Positions 39,660-47,673 of a stretch of 49,615 nucleotides of DNA are shown in pieces; within the stretch, counting starts at the first letter, position 1; each line of letters starts with the position of its first letter. The stretch comes from Candidatus Doudnabacteria bacterium (lineage in GTDB: Bacteria; Patescibacteriota; JABMPQ01; JAGQLO01). Under the pieces are notes generated by a model that saw nothing but the letters and a program-made list of their open reading frames with translations, did not search any database and had not been told where the DNA came from. The translations under genes and the position numbers were made by a program. Location of the stretch: assembly GCA_020429185.1 (NCBI GenBank), contig JAGQLO010000004.1, positions 1 to 49,615 on the forward strand, written 5' to 3'.

Positions 39660-40208
39660 TCAACAGTTGCGTTGCGTACGACGTCGTCGCGATCCAACCA
39701 CGGAGCAACGAAACATGTGAGAACGAAAACGGGCCGAATGCCGCCACGGTTCACGACGCCGATTCCGCAGATCGGCAAGCGAAGAGACAAGCTGCAGATG
39801 CGCCTGCTTCAGCAATGCCAAACTTCTGCGCTCACCAACTCGCGTCGACGCCGCAACTTCCACAACGTGAACGGGCTTTACAACAGGCTCGGGAAATGGA
39901 GACGTTGTACGCTCAAGGAGTCCCGTCAACCAGATAAACCCGGGTACAGTCGGGTACCCGTCGCGCTGCAGCAATGCTTGCCACGCGGCAATTTCACGGC
40001 GTACGTCGTGCAGATCACGTGCCCGAAAATCGAATTGCAGTGCACCATACTTCAGCAATCCATACGCCTTCTCGTATCGAGGCGGCGCCTCCGAAGAACT
40101 ATGCGCCGATTCCGGATCCCGCAACAGAAGAAACAGGCGGCACTCACGAAGTGCCGGAAACCCAATAACCCCGAACCGAATAGGGCCACCGCGCCACTTC
40201 GTGCTCAT
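39660..40208 (-). CDS. GC-rich orphan hypothetical protein (182 aa)
   Basis: Unrecognised. The ATG at 40208 (MSTKWRGGPIRFGVIGF) is preferred to an upstream in-frame start at 40241 because a G7 run, usable as Shine-Dalgarno, lies four bases before it. The N-terminal 130 residues look like a folded alpha/beta domain (GVIGFPALRECRLFLLLRD, ALQFDFRARDLHDVRREIAAWQALL, VPGFIWLTGLLER). The last 50 are very basic (LRNRRREPWRHSARFRSHMFR, GSRRRRTQRNC), which could bind nucleic acid. Its composition is richer in G+C than its surroundings. Own promoter, leader hairpin and terminator. It is tandem with the 274-aa orphan and divergent from valS. Confidence 0.65.
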   Translation of the reverse strand: MSTKWRGGPIRFGVIGFPALRECRLFLLLRDPESAHSSSEAPPRYEKAYGLLKYGALQFDFRARDLHDVRREIAAWQALLQRDGYPTVPGFIWLTGLLERTTSPFPEPVVKPVHVVEVAASTRVGERRSLALLKQAHLQLVSSLADLRNRRREPWRHSARFRSHMFRCSVVGSRRRRTQRNC

Positions 40209-40230
40209 AAATCCCCCCCAAAACGCGAAA

Positions 40231-40256
40231 CGGAAGCTCACCTCCGTGAGCTTCCG
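40231..40256 (-). promoter_or_regulatory. Strong hairpin in the leader of the 182-aa orphan gene
   Basis: A perfect 11-bp stem, CGGAAGCTCAC / GTGAGCTTCCG, with loop GGAG, is followed on the minus strand by TTTCGCGTTTT and then the ribosome site and ATG. It could be an attenuator, or a structural element; as a terminator its T-run is interrupted. Confidence 0.6.
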
Positions 40257-40299
40257 TCTATGTTGGTGTTAGGTTGCCCTCTAGGCATTCAATACATGC

Positions 40300-40308
40300 A
40301 GCGTAACA
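40300..40308 (-). promoter_or_regulatory. Extended -10 promoter of the 182-aa orphan gene
   Basis: TGTTACGCT on the minus strand (TGn plus TACGCT). No good -35 box. It would give a leader of about 85 nt containing the 11-bp hairpin. It is back to back with the valS promoter. Confidence 0.45.
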
Positions 40309-40316
40309 CAACGAGA

Positions 40317-40344
40317 TTGACGACCTGTCCACACATGATACGCT
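40317..40344 (+). promoter_or_regulatory. Predicted promoter of the valS T-box transcript
   Basis: TTGACG (40317-40322), 16-nt spacer, TACGCT (40339-40344). Start of transcription about 40348-40351, just at the base of the T-box stem I. Confidence 0.6.
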
Positions 40345-40347
40345 CAC

Positions 40348-40542
40348 GCCACAACTGAGTAGGTCGTACGCGGGAACTGTGTCGCCCCGCTGCCGGAACA
40401 CTGGCCGACCGGAACGGAAAAGTTCTCACGAACAGAACGTTCCCGCTTCAGCCGCGCATACGCTGTGAACGAAGTGGTCTTGGCCCGCGCAAGACAACGG
40501 AGGTGGTACCACTCCACCACGAGTCCTCCGAAGAGGGCTTTT
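40348..40542 (+). promoter_or_regulatory. T-box riboswitch controlling valS (valine tRNA sensor)
   Basis: This leader fills the 351-nt gap before valS together with the divergent promoter. Seen: AGTA (40358-40361), the S-turn strand of stem I; helix CGTACGCGG / CCGCGcaTACG above it; and on the returning strand GAA followed by GTG and a purine (40471-40477), the arrangement of a specifier loop, with GUG as a valine codon. The T-box core GGAGGTGGTACCAC is at 40499-40512. Its bulge UGGU (40504-40507) would pair with the ACCA end of uncharged tRNA-Val, whose discriminator is A. CCTC at 40525-40528 pairs either with GAGG of the T-box (antiterminator) or with GAGG of the following terminator. Uncharged tRNA-Val should therefore switch valS on. 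Confidence 0.88.
40523..40542 (+). terminator. T-box regulated terminator
   Basis: GTCCTC / GAGGGC stem with a CGAA tetraloop, then TTTT. It is followed by 17 nt to the valS ATG. Mutually exclusive with the antiterminator formed by the T-box core. Confidence 0.8.
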
Positions 40543-40559
40543 ATTGTGTTCATATTCCT

Positions 40560-43202
40560 ATGTCGACATCACTTCCAACCCGCTATGACTTCGCCGCTTC
40601 TGAAGAAGCGCTTTATGCCATGTGGGAAGACGGCAAATACTTCCAGCCAGAAACAACAACAGATACAGACGGCGTTTCGTTCATGAGTAAACCACGAGAA
40701 GAACGGCCCGATCCCTTTTGTGTGATGATGCCACCACCAAACGCAACAGGAATTCTTCATCTCGGGCACGCAGCCCGCATGACCACGGAAGATATCATGA
40801 CGCGCTACCACCGCATGACTGGCAAACCAACACTCTTCCTGCCCGGTACGGACCATGCGGGAATCGCAACGCAATCAAAGGTGGAACACATCTTATTAGA
40901 AGAAGAGGGAAAAACACGACACGATCTCGGACGTGAAGCATTTTTGGAACGCGTTGAGGCATTTGTACAAGATTCACAAGACACCATTCGCAATCAGGTG
41001 CGCCGCACCGGAGCTTCGTGCGACTGGTCACGCGAGGCCTACACCTTCTCCCCTAAACTCAATAAAGGCGTGAACGAAATCTTCGCACGCATGTTTAAAG
41101 ATGGACTGATTTACCGCGGTGCTCGTAGCATCAACTGGGACCCAAAACTCAAAACAAATGTTTCTGACGACGAAGTAGAGTACAAAGAGGAGAAGTCTCC
41201 GTTCTACACCTTCCAATATGGCCCATTCCAAATTGGAACGGTACGTCCCGAAACGAAATTCGGCGACAAATACGTGGTTGTTCATCCAGAAGACGAGCGC
41301 TACGCCCAATACACGCACGGCGACACCTTCGAGTGTGAATGGATCAACGGACCCATCACCGCCACCATCATTAAAGATGAAGCTGCCGATCCAGAAGCCG
41401 GAACGGGCGCAATGACCATTACCCCCTGGCACTCTCAGGTCGACTTTGAAATTGCACAACGCCACAACCTCGACATCGAACAAGTGATCGATCTGGAAGG
41501 AAAGCTTCTTCCAATCGCACAAGAATTCGCAGGCATGCCAATTGAAGAAGCACGCCAAAGAATCGTTGAGAAGCTTGAACAAAAAGGGCTGATCGTCAGC
41601 ATCGACGAAGACTACACGCACAACGTCGCGACCAACTATCGCGGCGGCGGCGTGATCGAGCCACAGGTTATGAAACAGTGGTTTGTAGACGTCAACAAAC
41701 CAGCCGTTCAAGTGAATTGGAAGCCAGGTGAAATGCTTTCCATAAAAGAAGCGTTACAGTCAGCCGTTCGTGACGAGCAAATCCAAATCCTTCCGGAACG
41801 TTTTAACAAAACGTACTTCTCTTGGATCGATAATCTTCGTGACTGGAACATCTCACGTCAGCTTTGGTGGGGTCACCGAATCCCCATCTGGTATCCAGAA
41901 GGCGCCGTCGGTGACGAAACACAGGCCGTTCTTGAAGAAGACAAACAAGACGGAGTGACATACGTCCAAGACGAAGACACACTCGACACATGGTTCTCTT
42001 CCATGCTTTGGACGTTTAGTGCACACGGATGGCCAGAAGAAACGGACGACTTGGAATACTTCCACCCGACAAGCGTTCTCGAAACGGCCTACGACATTCT
42101 CTTTTTCTGGGTTGCACGCATGATCTTGGCCTCGACCTACGCACGCCACGAAGTGCCGTTCAAGACTGTCTATCTGTCTGGACTCATTCGAGATCGCTCG
42201 GGCGCAAAAATGAGTAAGTCAAAAGGAAACGGAATTGACCCACTTGAGATGATCGACAAATACGGCGCAGATGCAGTACGTCTTTCACTCATCGTGGGCA
42301 CAACCCCCGGAAACGACTCACGACTCTACGAAGAAAAGATTAAGGGCTACCGCAACTTCTCAACCAAACTCTGGAACATTGCCCGATTCATTCTGAATAA
42401 GTTCCCAGATGTAACGGCGGCCCCAACTCCTGTCACCCTGGCAGACAATTGGATCCTGTCACGACTCGCAGCTGTTCGCGACGACGTTACAACGGGACTG
42501 GACACCTACAACCTTGGGGTGGGAGGCGAAACACTCTACGCCTTCGCCTGGCATGAAGTGGCTGACTGGTACATCGAGCTTCTGAAAGACGAATCACAAA
42601 ACGACAGTGGTCCTGTTGCACGATTTGTCCTCGAAGAACTTCTAAAACTCCTACATCCGTACACACCATTCATCACGGAAGAAATTTGGAAGCATCTCGA
42701 AAAGCCAGAAGCATTGATTGTGACAGCATGGCCCACCCCCCTCGAACAAGACAAAGAAGTAGAAGCAGCGTTCAACGTTGTCACAGACATGATCGAAGCA
42801 ACGCGCAGTATTCGTGGAACGCTTCGGATCCCTGCCGAAAAGGAGCTCACAGCTTCAACAACGGCTGATCTATCAGAAGAACAACGTCGTGCCATCGCTC
42901 AACTTGCCCGCATCCAGTTCGAAGAAACGCCTCGGGAAGGAGCAAGTGTTATTGCGCACGGGCGTTTGAATGCGTTAACACTCTCCATCGAAGGTGCAGT
43001 CGATCTTGAAGCGGAACGATCACGCCTCACAGAAGAACTGCAGAACGAAGAATCGCACTCGGAACGAATTCAAAAGAAGCTCAGCAACACGAAGTTTGTT
43101 GAGGGGGCTCCAACAGAAATTGTTCAAAAGGAGCGCGAAAAGCTCGAACGAGCCGAACACAAGATTGGCTTACTAAAGGGACAATTGGAGCAACTAGGGT
43201 AG
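40560..43202 (+). CDS. valS: Valyl-tRNA synthetase
   Basis: Class I aminoacyl-tRNA synthetase, 880 aa. The ATG at 40560 (MSTSLPTRYDFAASEEALY) is chosen; the frame opens at a GTG (40503) that lies inside the T-box. HIGH motif as HLGH (67-70) in PPPNATGILHLGHA; editing domain TGAMTITPWHSQVDFE; LRDWNISRQLWWGHRIPIWY; KMSKSKGNGIDPLEM (about 549). The anticodon-binding domain follows. The C-terminal tRNA-binding coiled coil (LEAERSRLTEELQNEES to ERAEHKIGLLKGQLEQL) distinguishes ValRS from IleRS and LeuRS. Expression is governed by the upstream T-box. It is followed by a probable terminator; no gene is cotranscribed with it. Confidence 0.98.
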   Translation: MSTSLPTRYDFAASEEALYAMWEDGKYFQPETTTDTDGVSFMSKPREERPDPFCVMMPPPNATGILHLGHAARMTTEDIMTRYHRMTGKPTLFLPGTDHAGIATQSKVEHILLEEEGKTRHDLGREAFLERVEAFVQDSQDTIRNQVRRTGASCDWSREAYTFSPKLNKGVNEIFARMFKDGLIYRGARSINWDPKLKTNVSDDEVEYKEEKSPFYTFQYGPFQIGTVRPETKFGDKYVVVHPEDERYAQYTHGDTFECEWINGPITATIIKDEAADPEAGTGAMTITPWHSQVDFEIAQRHNLDIEQVIDLEGKLLPIAQEFAGMPIEEARQRIVEKLEQKGLIVSIDEDYTHNVATNYRGGGVIEPQVMKQWFVDVNKPAVQVNWKPGEMLSIKEALQSAVRDEQIQILPERFNKTYFSWIDNLRDWNISRQLWWGHRIPIWYPEGAVGDETQAVLEEDKQDGVTYVQDEDTLDTWFSSMLWTFSAHGWPEETDDLEYFHPTSVLETAYDILFFWVARMILASTYARHEVPFKTVYLSGLIRDRSGAKMSKSKGNGIDPLEMIDKYGADAVRLSLIVGTTPGNDSRLYEEKIKGYRNFSTKLWNIARFILNKFPDVTAAPTPVTLADNWILSRLAAVRDDVTTGLDTYNLGVGGETLYAFAWHEVADWYIELLKDESQNDSGPVARFVLEELLKLLHPYTPFITEEIWKHLEKPEALIVTAWPTPLEQDKEVEAAFNVVTDMIEATRSIRGTLRIPAEKELTASTTADLSEEQRRAIAQLARIQFEETPREGASVIAHGRLNALTLSIEGAVDLEAERSRLTEELQNEESHSERIQKKLSNTKFVEGAPTEIVQKEREKLERAEHKIGLLKGQLEQLG

Positions 43203-43232
43203 GCCCAGAGCTCCTACCCCCAGTCCTTTTTT
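43197..43232 (+). terminator. Probable terminator of valS
   Basis: GGGTAGG / CCTACCC (7 bp, 9-nt loop) overlaps the valS stop codon; T6 follows 7 nt later at 43227-43232. The gap between stem and T-run lowers confidence. Confidence 0.5.
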
Positions 43233-43246
43233 AGTTCCAAACATCG

Positions 43247-44944
43247 CTATTCTTTTGTGACGCGATCAACCTCTTCAAGTGAGGTCACGCCTTCAAGCGC
43301 CTTGAGTAATCCATCCTGACGCATTGTAATCATTCCCTGTGCAATAGCTGCTTCGCGAATCTCACTCGCAGTCGCTCGCGATTCAATCAATGCTTTCATT
43401 GGGTCATTCACTCGAAAAATCTCGTACACACCCATTCGCCCCTTATATCCCAACCCACCACACGCTTCACACCCACCTTCTTTCGCAACATGCGACACAA
43501 GTTGTTTCGGTAACAGTTCACCGAGTTCTTCTGTAAGTAACGCTTTCCATTCTTCAGAAAGAGATTCTGTTGTCGCGCACTCCTTACAAAGTTTACGGAC
43601 CAATCGTTGAGCCATAATTGCCGTAAGTGCTGGCCCGATTGCCTGAGGTCGCACACCCATTCCAAGAAGTCGCGGAATAGCTCCAGCCGCATCGTTTGCG
43701 TGCAATGTAGAAAGCACCAAATGTCCTGTTTGTGCTGCTTGAGCAGCAGTCTCAGCTGTCTCCGCATCACGGATCTCCCCCACCAAAACAATGTCTGGGT
43801 CCTGTCGCAACACCGATCGAAGCGCCGTTACGAACGTTAAGCCATCTTCTTCAGCAATATTGACCTGCTGCAACCCAGGAACCTTCACCTCAACAGGATT
43901 TTCCAACGTAATGATTTTCACGTCAGGACTCATCCTGTCTCGTAGCGCGGCATAAAGGGCGGTTGTCTTTCCAGAACCCGTCGGACCCGTTGTAAGCACA
44001 AGCCCGAGTGAAGCAGAGATAGCATCCTTGAGTGTTGCAAGTGCCTCTTCGCGAAGCCCAAGCTGGTCCAACGACAACTCTGGCCCAAGACCCAAAAAAC
44101 GAATGACGATCGACTCCCCAAACGCCGTTGGAAGAGACGAAAAACGCAAATCGATCGAATCCTCGCCAGCCTTTAATGAGAACCGACCATCTTGAGGTTC
44201 ATCGCGCACATTCACCTTTACGTTCGCCAGCAACTTCAATCGCGTTACAAGAGCATCGTAGGTTGCCGAAGGAAGCTGAGCGACATCTTGCAACACGCCG
44301 TCCAAACGAAATCGTAAAACTGCATCTGTAGGAGTTGCCTCTAAGTGCAAGTCACTCGCCCCAGCGGAAGCAGCCGCTCGAAGCACAGTCGTCACAAGCT
44401 CAGACGGAGACACAGCGACTAAGCGTCCGCCCAACGAAGACAACTCTTGTAATGCAGCCACTGCCTTTGTTGAATCAAATGCCCCGAGATCCAACACATC
44501 ATCTGAAGACGTATCCATTGCAACCAAAATCTGACGATACACCTTCATCACACGATCGAAACTCGCCTGCGAAGTGACATACAATTTCACGGAATACTGT
44601 TCATTCACTAGCCGCTCAATAAGCTCAACAAGTTGCCCGTTCAGCGGATCTACGGTTGCCAACCGCAAGTTCCCATCTTGCAAAAAGAACGCCACAGCGC
44701 CTGCAGCTCTCGCGTCTTGTTCGGGAATAAGAGCCAAAATCTCCTTATTGATCGGAAACGCAGTTAGGTCAATGTAGGGCAACCCAAGGGCCATCCCGAT
44801 TGCCTCCGATTCCCGAGCCTGTCCTTGCAGTCGTAGCGCATCAAGTTTTTTTGAAAGCTGCTCGTCTTTCACAAGCTGCTCACGACTCGCAAGAAAATGC
44901 TGCGTACTATCTATGACTGAATTGGTGTCTTGTGTATCTGGCAT
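43247..44944 (-). CDS. pilB: Type IV pilus / type II secretion assembly ATPase (PilB/GspE)
   Basis: 565 aa. The N-terminal GspE_N/MshE-like domain (about 40-140) has LGLPYIDLTAFPINKEILALIPE. The ATPase core has Walker A GPTGSGKTT (320-328), the Asp box LENPVEVKVPGLQQVNI, Walker B DPDIVLVGEIRD (382-393) and the His box TGHLVLSTLHANDA. A tetracysteine zinc motif Cys453-x2-Cys456 and Cys492-x2-Cys495 marks extension ATPases (PilB/GspE) rather than retraction ATPases. It powers pilin assembly on the cytoplasmic face. No other pilus genes are in the window. The ATG at 44944 lies six bases below an extended -10 box, so translation is probably leaderless. Confidence 0.95.
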   Translation of the reverse strand: MPDTQDTNSVIDSTQHFLASREQLVKDEQLSKKLDALRLQGQARESEAIGMALGLPYIDLTAFPINKEILALIPEQDARAAGAVAFFLQDGNLRLATVDPLNGQLVELIERLVNEQYSVKLYVTSQASFDRVMKVYRQILVAMDTSSDDVLDLGAFDSTKAVAALQELSSLGGRLVAVSPSELVTTVLRAAASAGASDLHLEATPTDAVLRFRLDGVLQDVAQLPSATYDALVTRLKLLANVKVNVRDEPQDGRFSLKAGEDSIDLRFSSLPTAFGESIVIRFLGLGPELSLDQLGLREEALATLKDAISASLGLVLTTGPTGSGKTTALYAALRDRMSPDVKIITLENPVEVKVPGLQQVNIAEEDGLTFVTALRSVLRQDPDIVLVGEIRDAETAETAAQAAQTGHLVLSTLHANDAAGAIPRLLGMGVRPQAIGPALTAIMAQRLVRKLCKECATTESLSEEWKALLTEELGELLPKQLVSHVAKEGGCEACGGLGYKGRMGVYEIFRVNDPMKALIESRATASEIREAAIAQGMITMRQDGLLKALEGVTSLEEVDRVTKE

Positions 44945-44950
44945 ACGCGG

Positions 44951-44959
44951 ATTGTATCA
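44951..44959 (-). promoter_or_regulatory. Extended -10, leaderless promoter of pilB
   Basis: TGATACAAT on the minus strand (TGn plus TACAAT). Exactly six bases separate it from the ATG, so the start point falls on the A of the start codon. No -35 box is needed or seen. Confidence 0.65.
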
Positions 44960-44971
44960 CGCCCAGAACAA

Positions 44972-45001
44972 AGAACACCGCCGCCGCAAGGGCGATGTTC
45001 T
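44972..45001 (-). terminator. Hairpin after glutamate dehydrogenase gene
   Basis: AGAACATCGCC / GGCGGTGTTCT on the minus strand (11 bp with one mismatch), then TTTG. It lies 27 nt after the stop at 45028. On the plus strand it ends in TTTT, but no gene precedes it there. Confidence 0.6.
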
Positions 45002-45027
45002 TTTCTCAAGAGATCGAATGGAGCGAA

Positions 45028-46290
45028 CTACGCCACTTTCTCTGCAGCCTTGAGACCAAATCGTTCGCGCATGGCATCCTGCACACGCTCAAGTGCCAGA
45101 ATATCTGCACCAGTACGCAAATCAACGCCATGTTCGTCAGCTCGTTTTGCGGTCTCGGCAAAGGAATCTTTCATGATTGGCGAAAGCTTTGCGTCCACCT
45201 CCTCTTCCGTCCACTTCTCATTTTTGAGGTTCTGGTCCCACTCGAAGTAACTCACGGTTACACCACCCGCATTTGCCAAAATGTCTGGCACAACAGGAAT
45301 GCCCTTTTCGAATAGAATCTTGTCAGCCTTCGGTGTTGTCGGACCATTCGCAAGTTCCAACACCAGTTTCGCCTGCACACGACTCGCGTTCTCTTCTGTA
45401 ATCTGGTTCTCCAACGCTGCTGGCACCAACACATCTACCGGCAACTCAAGAAGTGCTTCGTTCTCAATACACTTCTCCTCGTATTCTGGCAGATCACAGA
45501 TTTTCTTACCCTTTTCCATCTCCAACAGCGCTGGAACATCGAGACCATTCTCGTCATAGACACCCCCAGAAGAGTCAGAGACTGCTACAACTTTGTATCC
45601 ATGTTCATGACAAATGCGCGCCATGTTTCCACCCGCATTTCCAAACCCCTGAATCGCAACTGTTGGCGCGTCTCCAACATCAATACGCTTGATCGCCTCT
45701 TCCAAGACAAAGTAACCACCCTGAGCCGTTGCTTTTCCACGACCTTCCGACCCACCATTTTCAACCGTCTTTCCCGTAATCACGGCAGGCTGATGCTCAC
45801 CCGTCAGCTTGGCAAATTCATCAACAAACCAGTCCATCTCGCGACCACTTGTGTTCACATCTGGGGCCGGCACGTCAATGAGCGGACCAAAAATGCCACC
45901 GCCCGCTCGAACATACGCGCGCGTTAATCGCTCCAACTCCCCTTCCGAAAGCTCGTCCGGATCAACAATCACTCCACCCTTTCCACCACCCATCGGAATC
46001 CCTACAACAGCGGTCTTCAACAACATCCAAAATGAAAGTGCCTTTACTTCATCAAGAGACACATCGCGGTGATAACGGATGCCCCCCTTAAACGGACCAC
46101 GCGAGTCATCATATTGCACACGGTATGCCTCAAACACACGCACCTCACCTGAATCCATCACGACAGGCAAAGCGAATTCATGAATGCGTTGCGGCTGCTG
46201 CAGCACATTCAATACGTTCGCATCGAGGTTCATAATCTTTGCCGCATGCTGCAACTGCTCCTGAGCGAACACAAACGGATTCTTCTCCAT
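45028..46290 (-). CDS. gdhA: Glutamate dehydrogenase (Glu/Leu/Phe/Val dehydrogenase family)
   Basis: Reversible oxidative deamination of glutamate to 2-oxoglutarate. 420 aa, the hexameric class size. FKGGIRYHRDVSLDEVKALSFWMLLKTAVVGIPMGGGKGGVIVDP holds the substrate- and catalysis-related lysines, and PAPDVNTSGREMDWFVDEF carries the conserved catalytic-region Asp. The NAD(P) domain begins TVAIQGFGNAGGNMARICHEHGYKVVAVSDSSGGV (GxGNxG). VPDILANAGGVTVSYFEW is the usual C-terminal signature. Cofactor preference is not clear. The leader is about 40 nt with a TACACT -10 box (46340-46345). Such a gene suggests amino-acid catabolism or ammonia assimilation. Confidence 0.96.
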   Translation of the reverse strand: MEKNPFVFAQEQLQHAAKIMNLDANVLNVLQQPQRIHEFALPVVMDSGEVRVFEAYRVQYDDSRGPFKGGIRYHRDVSLDEVKALSFWMLLKTAVVGIPMGGGKGGVIVDPDELSEGELERLTRAYVRAGGGIFGPLIDVPAPDVNTSGREMDWFVDEFAKLTGEHQPAVITGKTVENGGSEGRGKATAQGGYFVLEEAIKRIDVGDAPTVAIQGFGNAGGNMARICHEHGYKVVAVSDSSGGVYDENGLDVPALLEMEKGKKICDLPEYEEKCIENEALLELPVDVLVPAALENQITEENASRVQAKLVLELANGPTTPKADKILFEKGIPVVPDILANAGGVTVSYFEWDQNLKNEKWTEEEVDAKLSPIMKDSFAETAKRADEHGVDLRTGADILALERVQDAMRERFGLKAAEKVA

Positions 46291-46387
46291 ACGAGTCGAT
46301 TAAGACAGAAAATAGCTATCTGTATGACAGTGTACTACGCAGCGTTTTTTCACAGCAACTCACACCAACACACATCGATCTTGACAA

Positions 46388-47557
46388 TCACACAACGCCA
46401 ACTGTGTCGATTGTTTCGTACGGAACAGTTCGCAATGTATTGAGAACAGCCTCCTGAATTTCCTGGAGAGTTGCCTGACTTTGTTGCACATCTACTCGCG
46501 CACCATAGACGGGTGCACCAAATGCACGCGATACCGCAAGTGGATCACCTTCGAAACAGGTGATGCGTGCACGAATCTGACCATCTTCCTCTTCTGCAAA
46601 CAACACAGTGCGCCCAACATTCGGCAGCGACATCGCAAGTTCCTCATCCATACCTTCTAAATCTGCAGGTGACGCTCCAGAGTGTTCCAGATCGCTCCGC
46701 GTTGCAGCGGTCCATGCGATTCGCGAAGTCTCGTCATATTCAACACGCGCAAACACGCGTCCCCACAACTTCATGCCCACTAGAGAACGATTTTTAAACA
46801 ACGAACGAACGACACGCTGCTGATCTGCCCCCTTCGCCACAAGCTGTGCTGCAATCGTAAACGCGCGCGAAGACGTCACCTCTCGCTGGAAGCTACGTGT
46901 TCCTGCCACAATGCCCGCAAGCAATGCGGTCGCCACATTCGAATCAATCAACTCTTCACCAAGGGACTCCAAGAGCGGAACCAATACTTCTGCGGTTGAA
47001 GTTGCCCCAACATCTACAACATTCACCTCACCATACAGCGCATTACTTCGATGTGCATCAATGTTCACCACTGGAACCGACACAAACAATTCTCGAGAAG
47101 ACTCGTATGCCGGACCCAAACTCTCAAAATCTGGCGTATCAAGAACAATCACCAAATCATGTGTACCAGCACGCATCGAACAACGCACGTGCTCCTCGCT
47201 GTATCCCATCTCTTCTTCCGGCGTCACACAAATTCGCAGATACTTTCCATCGTTCGTGAAGTCATAGGACACATCCGCCACGTTTGCTGCAGACGTATCG
47301 AGAGAAATAACAAACTGATTTCGACGCTCCACCGTAGGAAGAATCTGATTGTGTCCCGAAACAAACGAAAGCGTAGATGTAATAGGCCCATGTGTAACAA
47401 GTGTGACCTCTTTTCCTAGTCGCTCCAATACAAGTCCCATCGCGAGAAGCGAACCAATCGAATCATCTGTTGGATGTTCACGCGTAACCACAAGAACGTC
47501 TTGAGACTGCGCAAGCAGATCACGAAACGCAGCAGAAGATTCTTGGAGTGACAGCAT
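46388..47557 (-). CDS. DHH-family (NrnA-like) protein with degenerate active site
   Basis: 389 aa from the ATG at 47557, with AAGGG seven bases upstream; the frame extends further to 47644 but lacks the family fold there. The layout is DHH plus DHHA1 as in NrnA oligoribonuclease/pAp phosphatases. Several metal ligands are lost by my alignment. Motif I (HxNPDGDAIGS) reads REHPTDDSIGS, keeping only the last Asp (32). The DHH triplet is Asp167-Ala168-His169 (VNIDAHRSN), and the usual DTG..F motif is AGTRSF (218-223). The Asp in VIVLDTPDF is kept. The fold is preserved (VNVVDVGATSTAEVL), so it may bind nucleotides without cleaving them. It is divergent from uppP. Confidence 0.82.
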   Translation of the reverse strand: MLSLQESSAAFRDLLAQSQDVLVVTREHPTDDSIGSLLAMGLVLERLGKEVTLVTHGPITSTLSFVSGHNQILPTVERRNQFVISLDTSAANVADVSYDFTNDGKYLRICVTPEEEMGYSEEHVRCSMRAGTHDLVIVLDTPDFESLGPAYESSRELFVSVPVVNIDAHRSNALYGEVNVVDVGATSTAEVLVPLLESLGEELIDSNVATALLAGIVAGTRSFQREVTSSRAFTIAAQLVAKGADQQRVVRSLFKNRSLVGMKLWGRVFARVEYDETSRIAWTAATRSDLEHSGASPADLEGMDEELAMSLPNVGRTVLFAEEEDGQIRARITCFEGDPLAVSRAFGAPVYGARVDVQQSQATLQEIQEAVLNTLRTVPYETIDTVGVV

Positions 47558-47657
47558 GATGTCCCTTAAGCGTGATAACGAACAATCATACGATCGACAC
47601 ACGCTCTCTGCAACGCCGAATATACAAAATGCGGGGATAACCACACGCGAGCAGCCA

Positions 47658-47666
47658 TGCTACGCT
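47658..47666 (+). promoter_or_regulatory. Extended -10, leaderless promoter of uppP
   Basis: TGCTACGCT (TGn plus TACGCT), seven bases before the ATG at 47674. No -35 box. Confidence 0.55.
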
Positions 47667-47673
47667 GCGCCAT

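Noticed and set aside
39606-40358. Plus-strand frame of 250 codons opposite the 182-aa orphan
   Set aside because: High G+C favours long shadow frames. The minus gene has a ribosome site, promoter and likely terminator; the plus frame runs across the divergent promoter region into the valS leader. Some doubt remains.
40503-40559. N-terminal extension of valS from the GTG at 40503
   Set aside because: The codons lie within the T-box core and terminator; the family N-terminus begins at the ATG at 40560.
41028-41711. Minus-strand frame of 227 codons inside valS
   Set aside because: Antisense shadow of a fully recognised valyl-tRNA synthetase.
46306-46330. ATAGCTAT palindrome before gdhA, similar to the repeat at 49346
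   Set aside because: Short and A/T-rich; similarity to the other site is probably chance.
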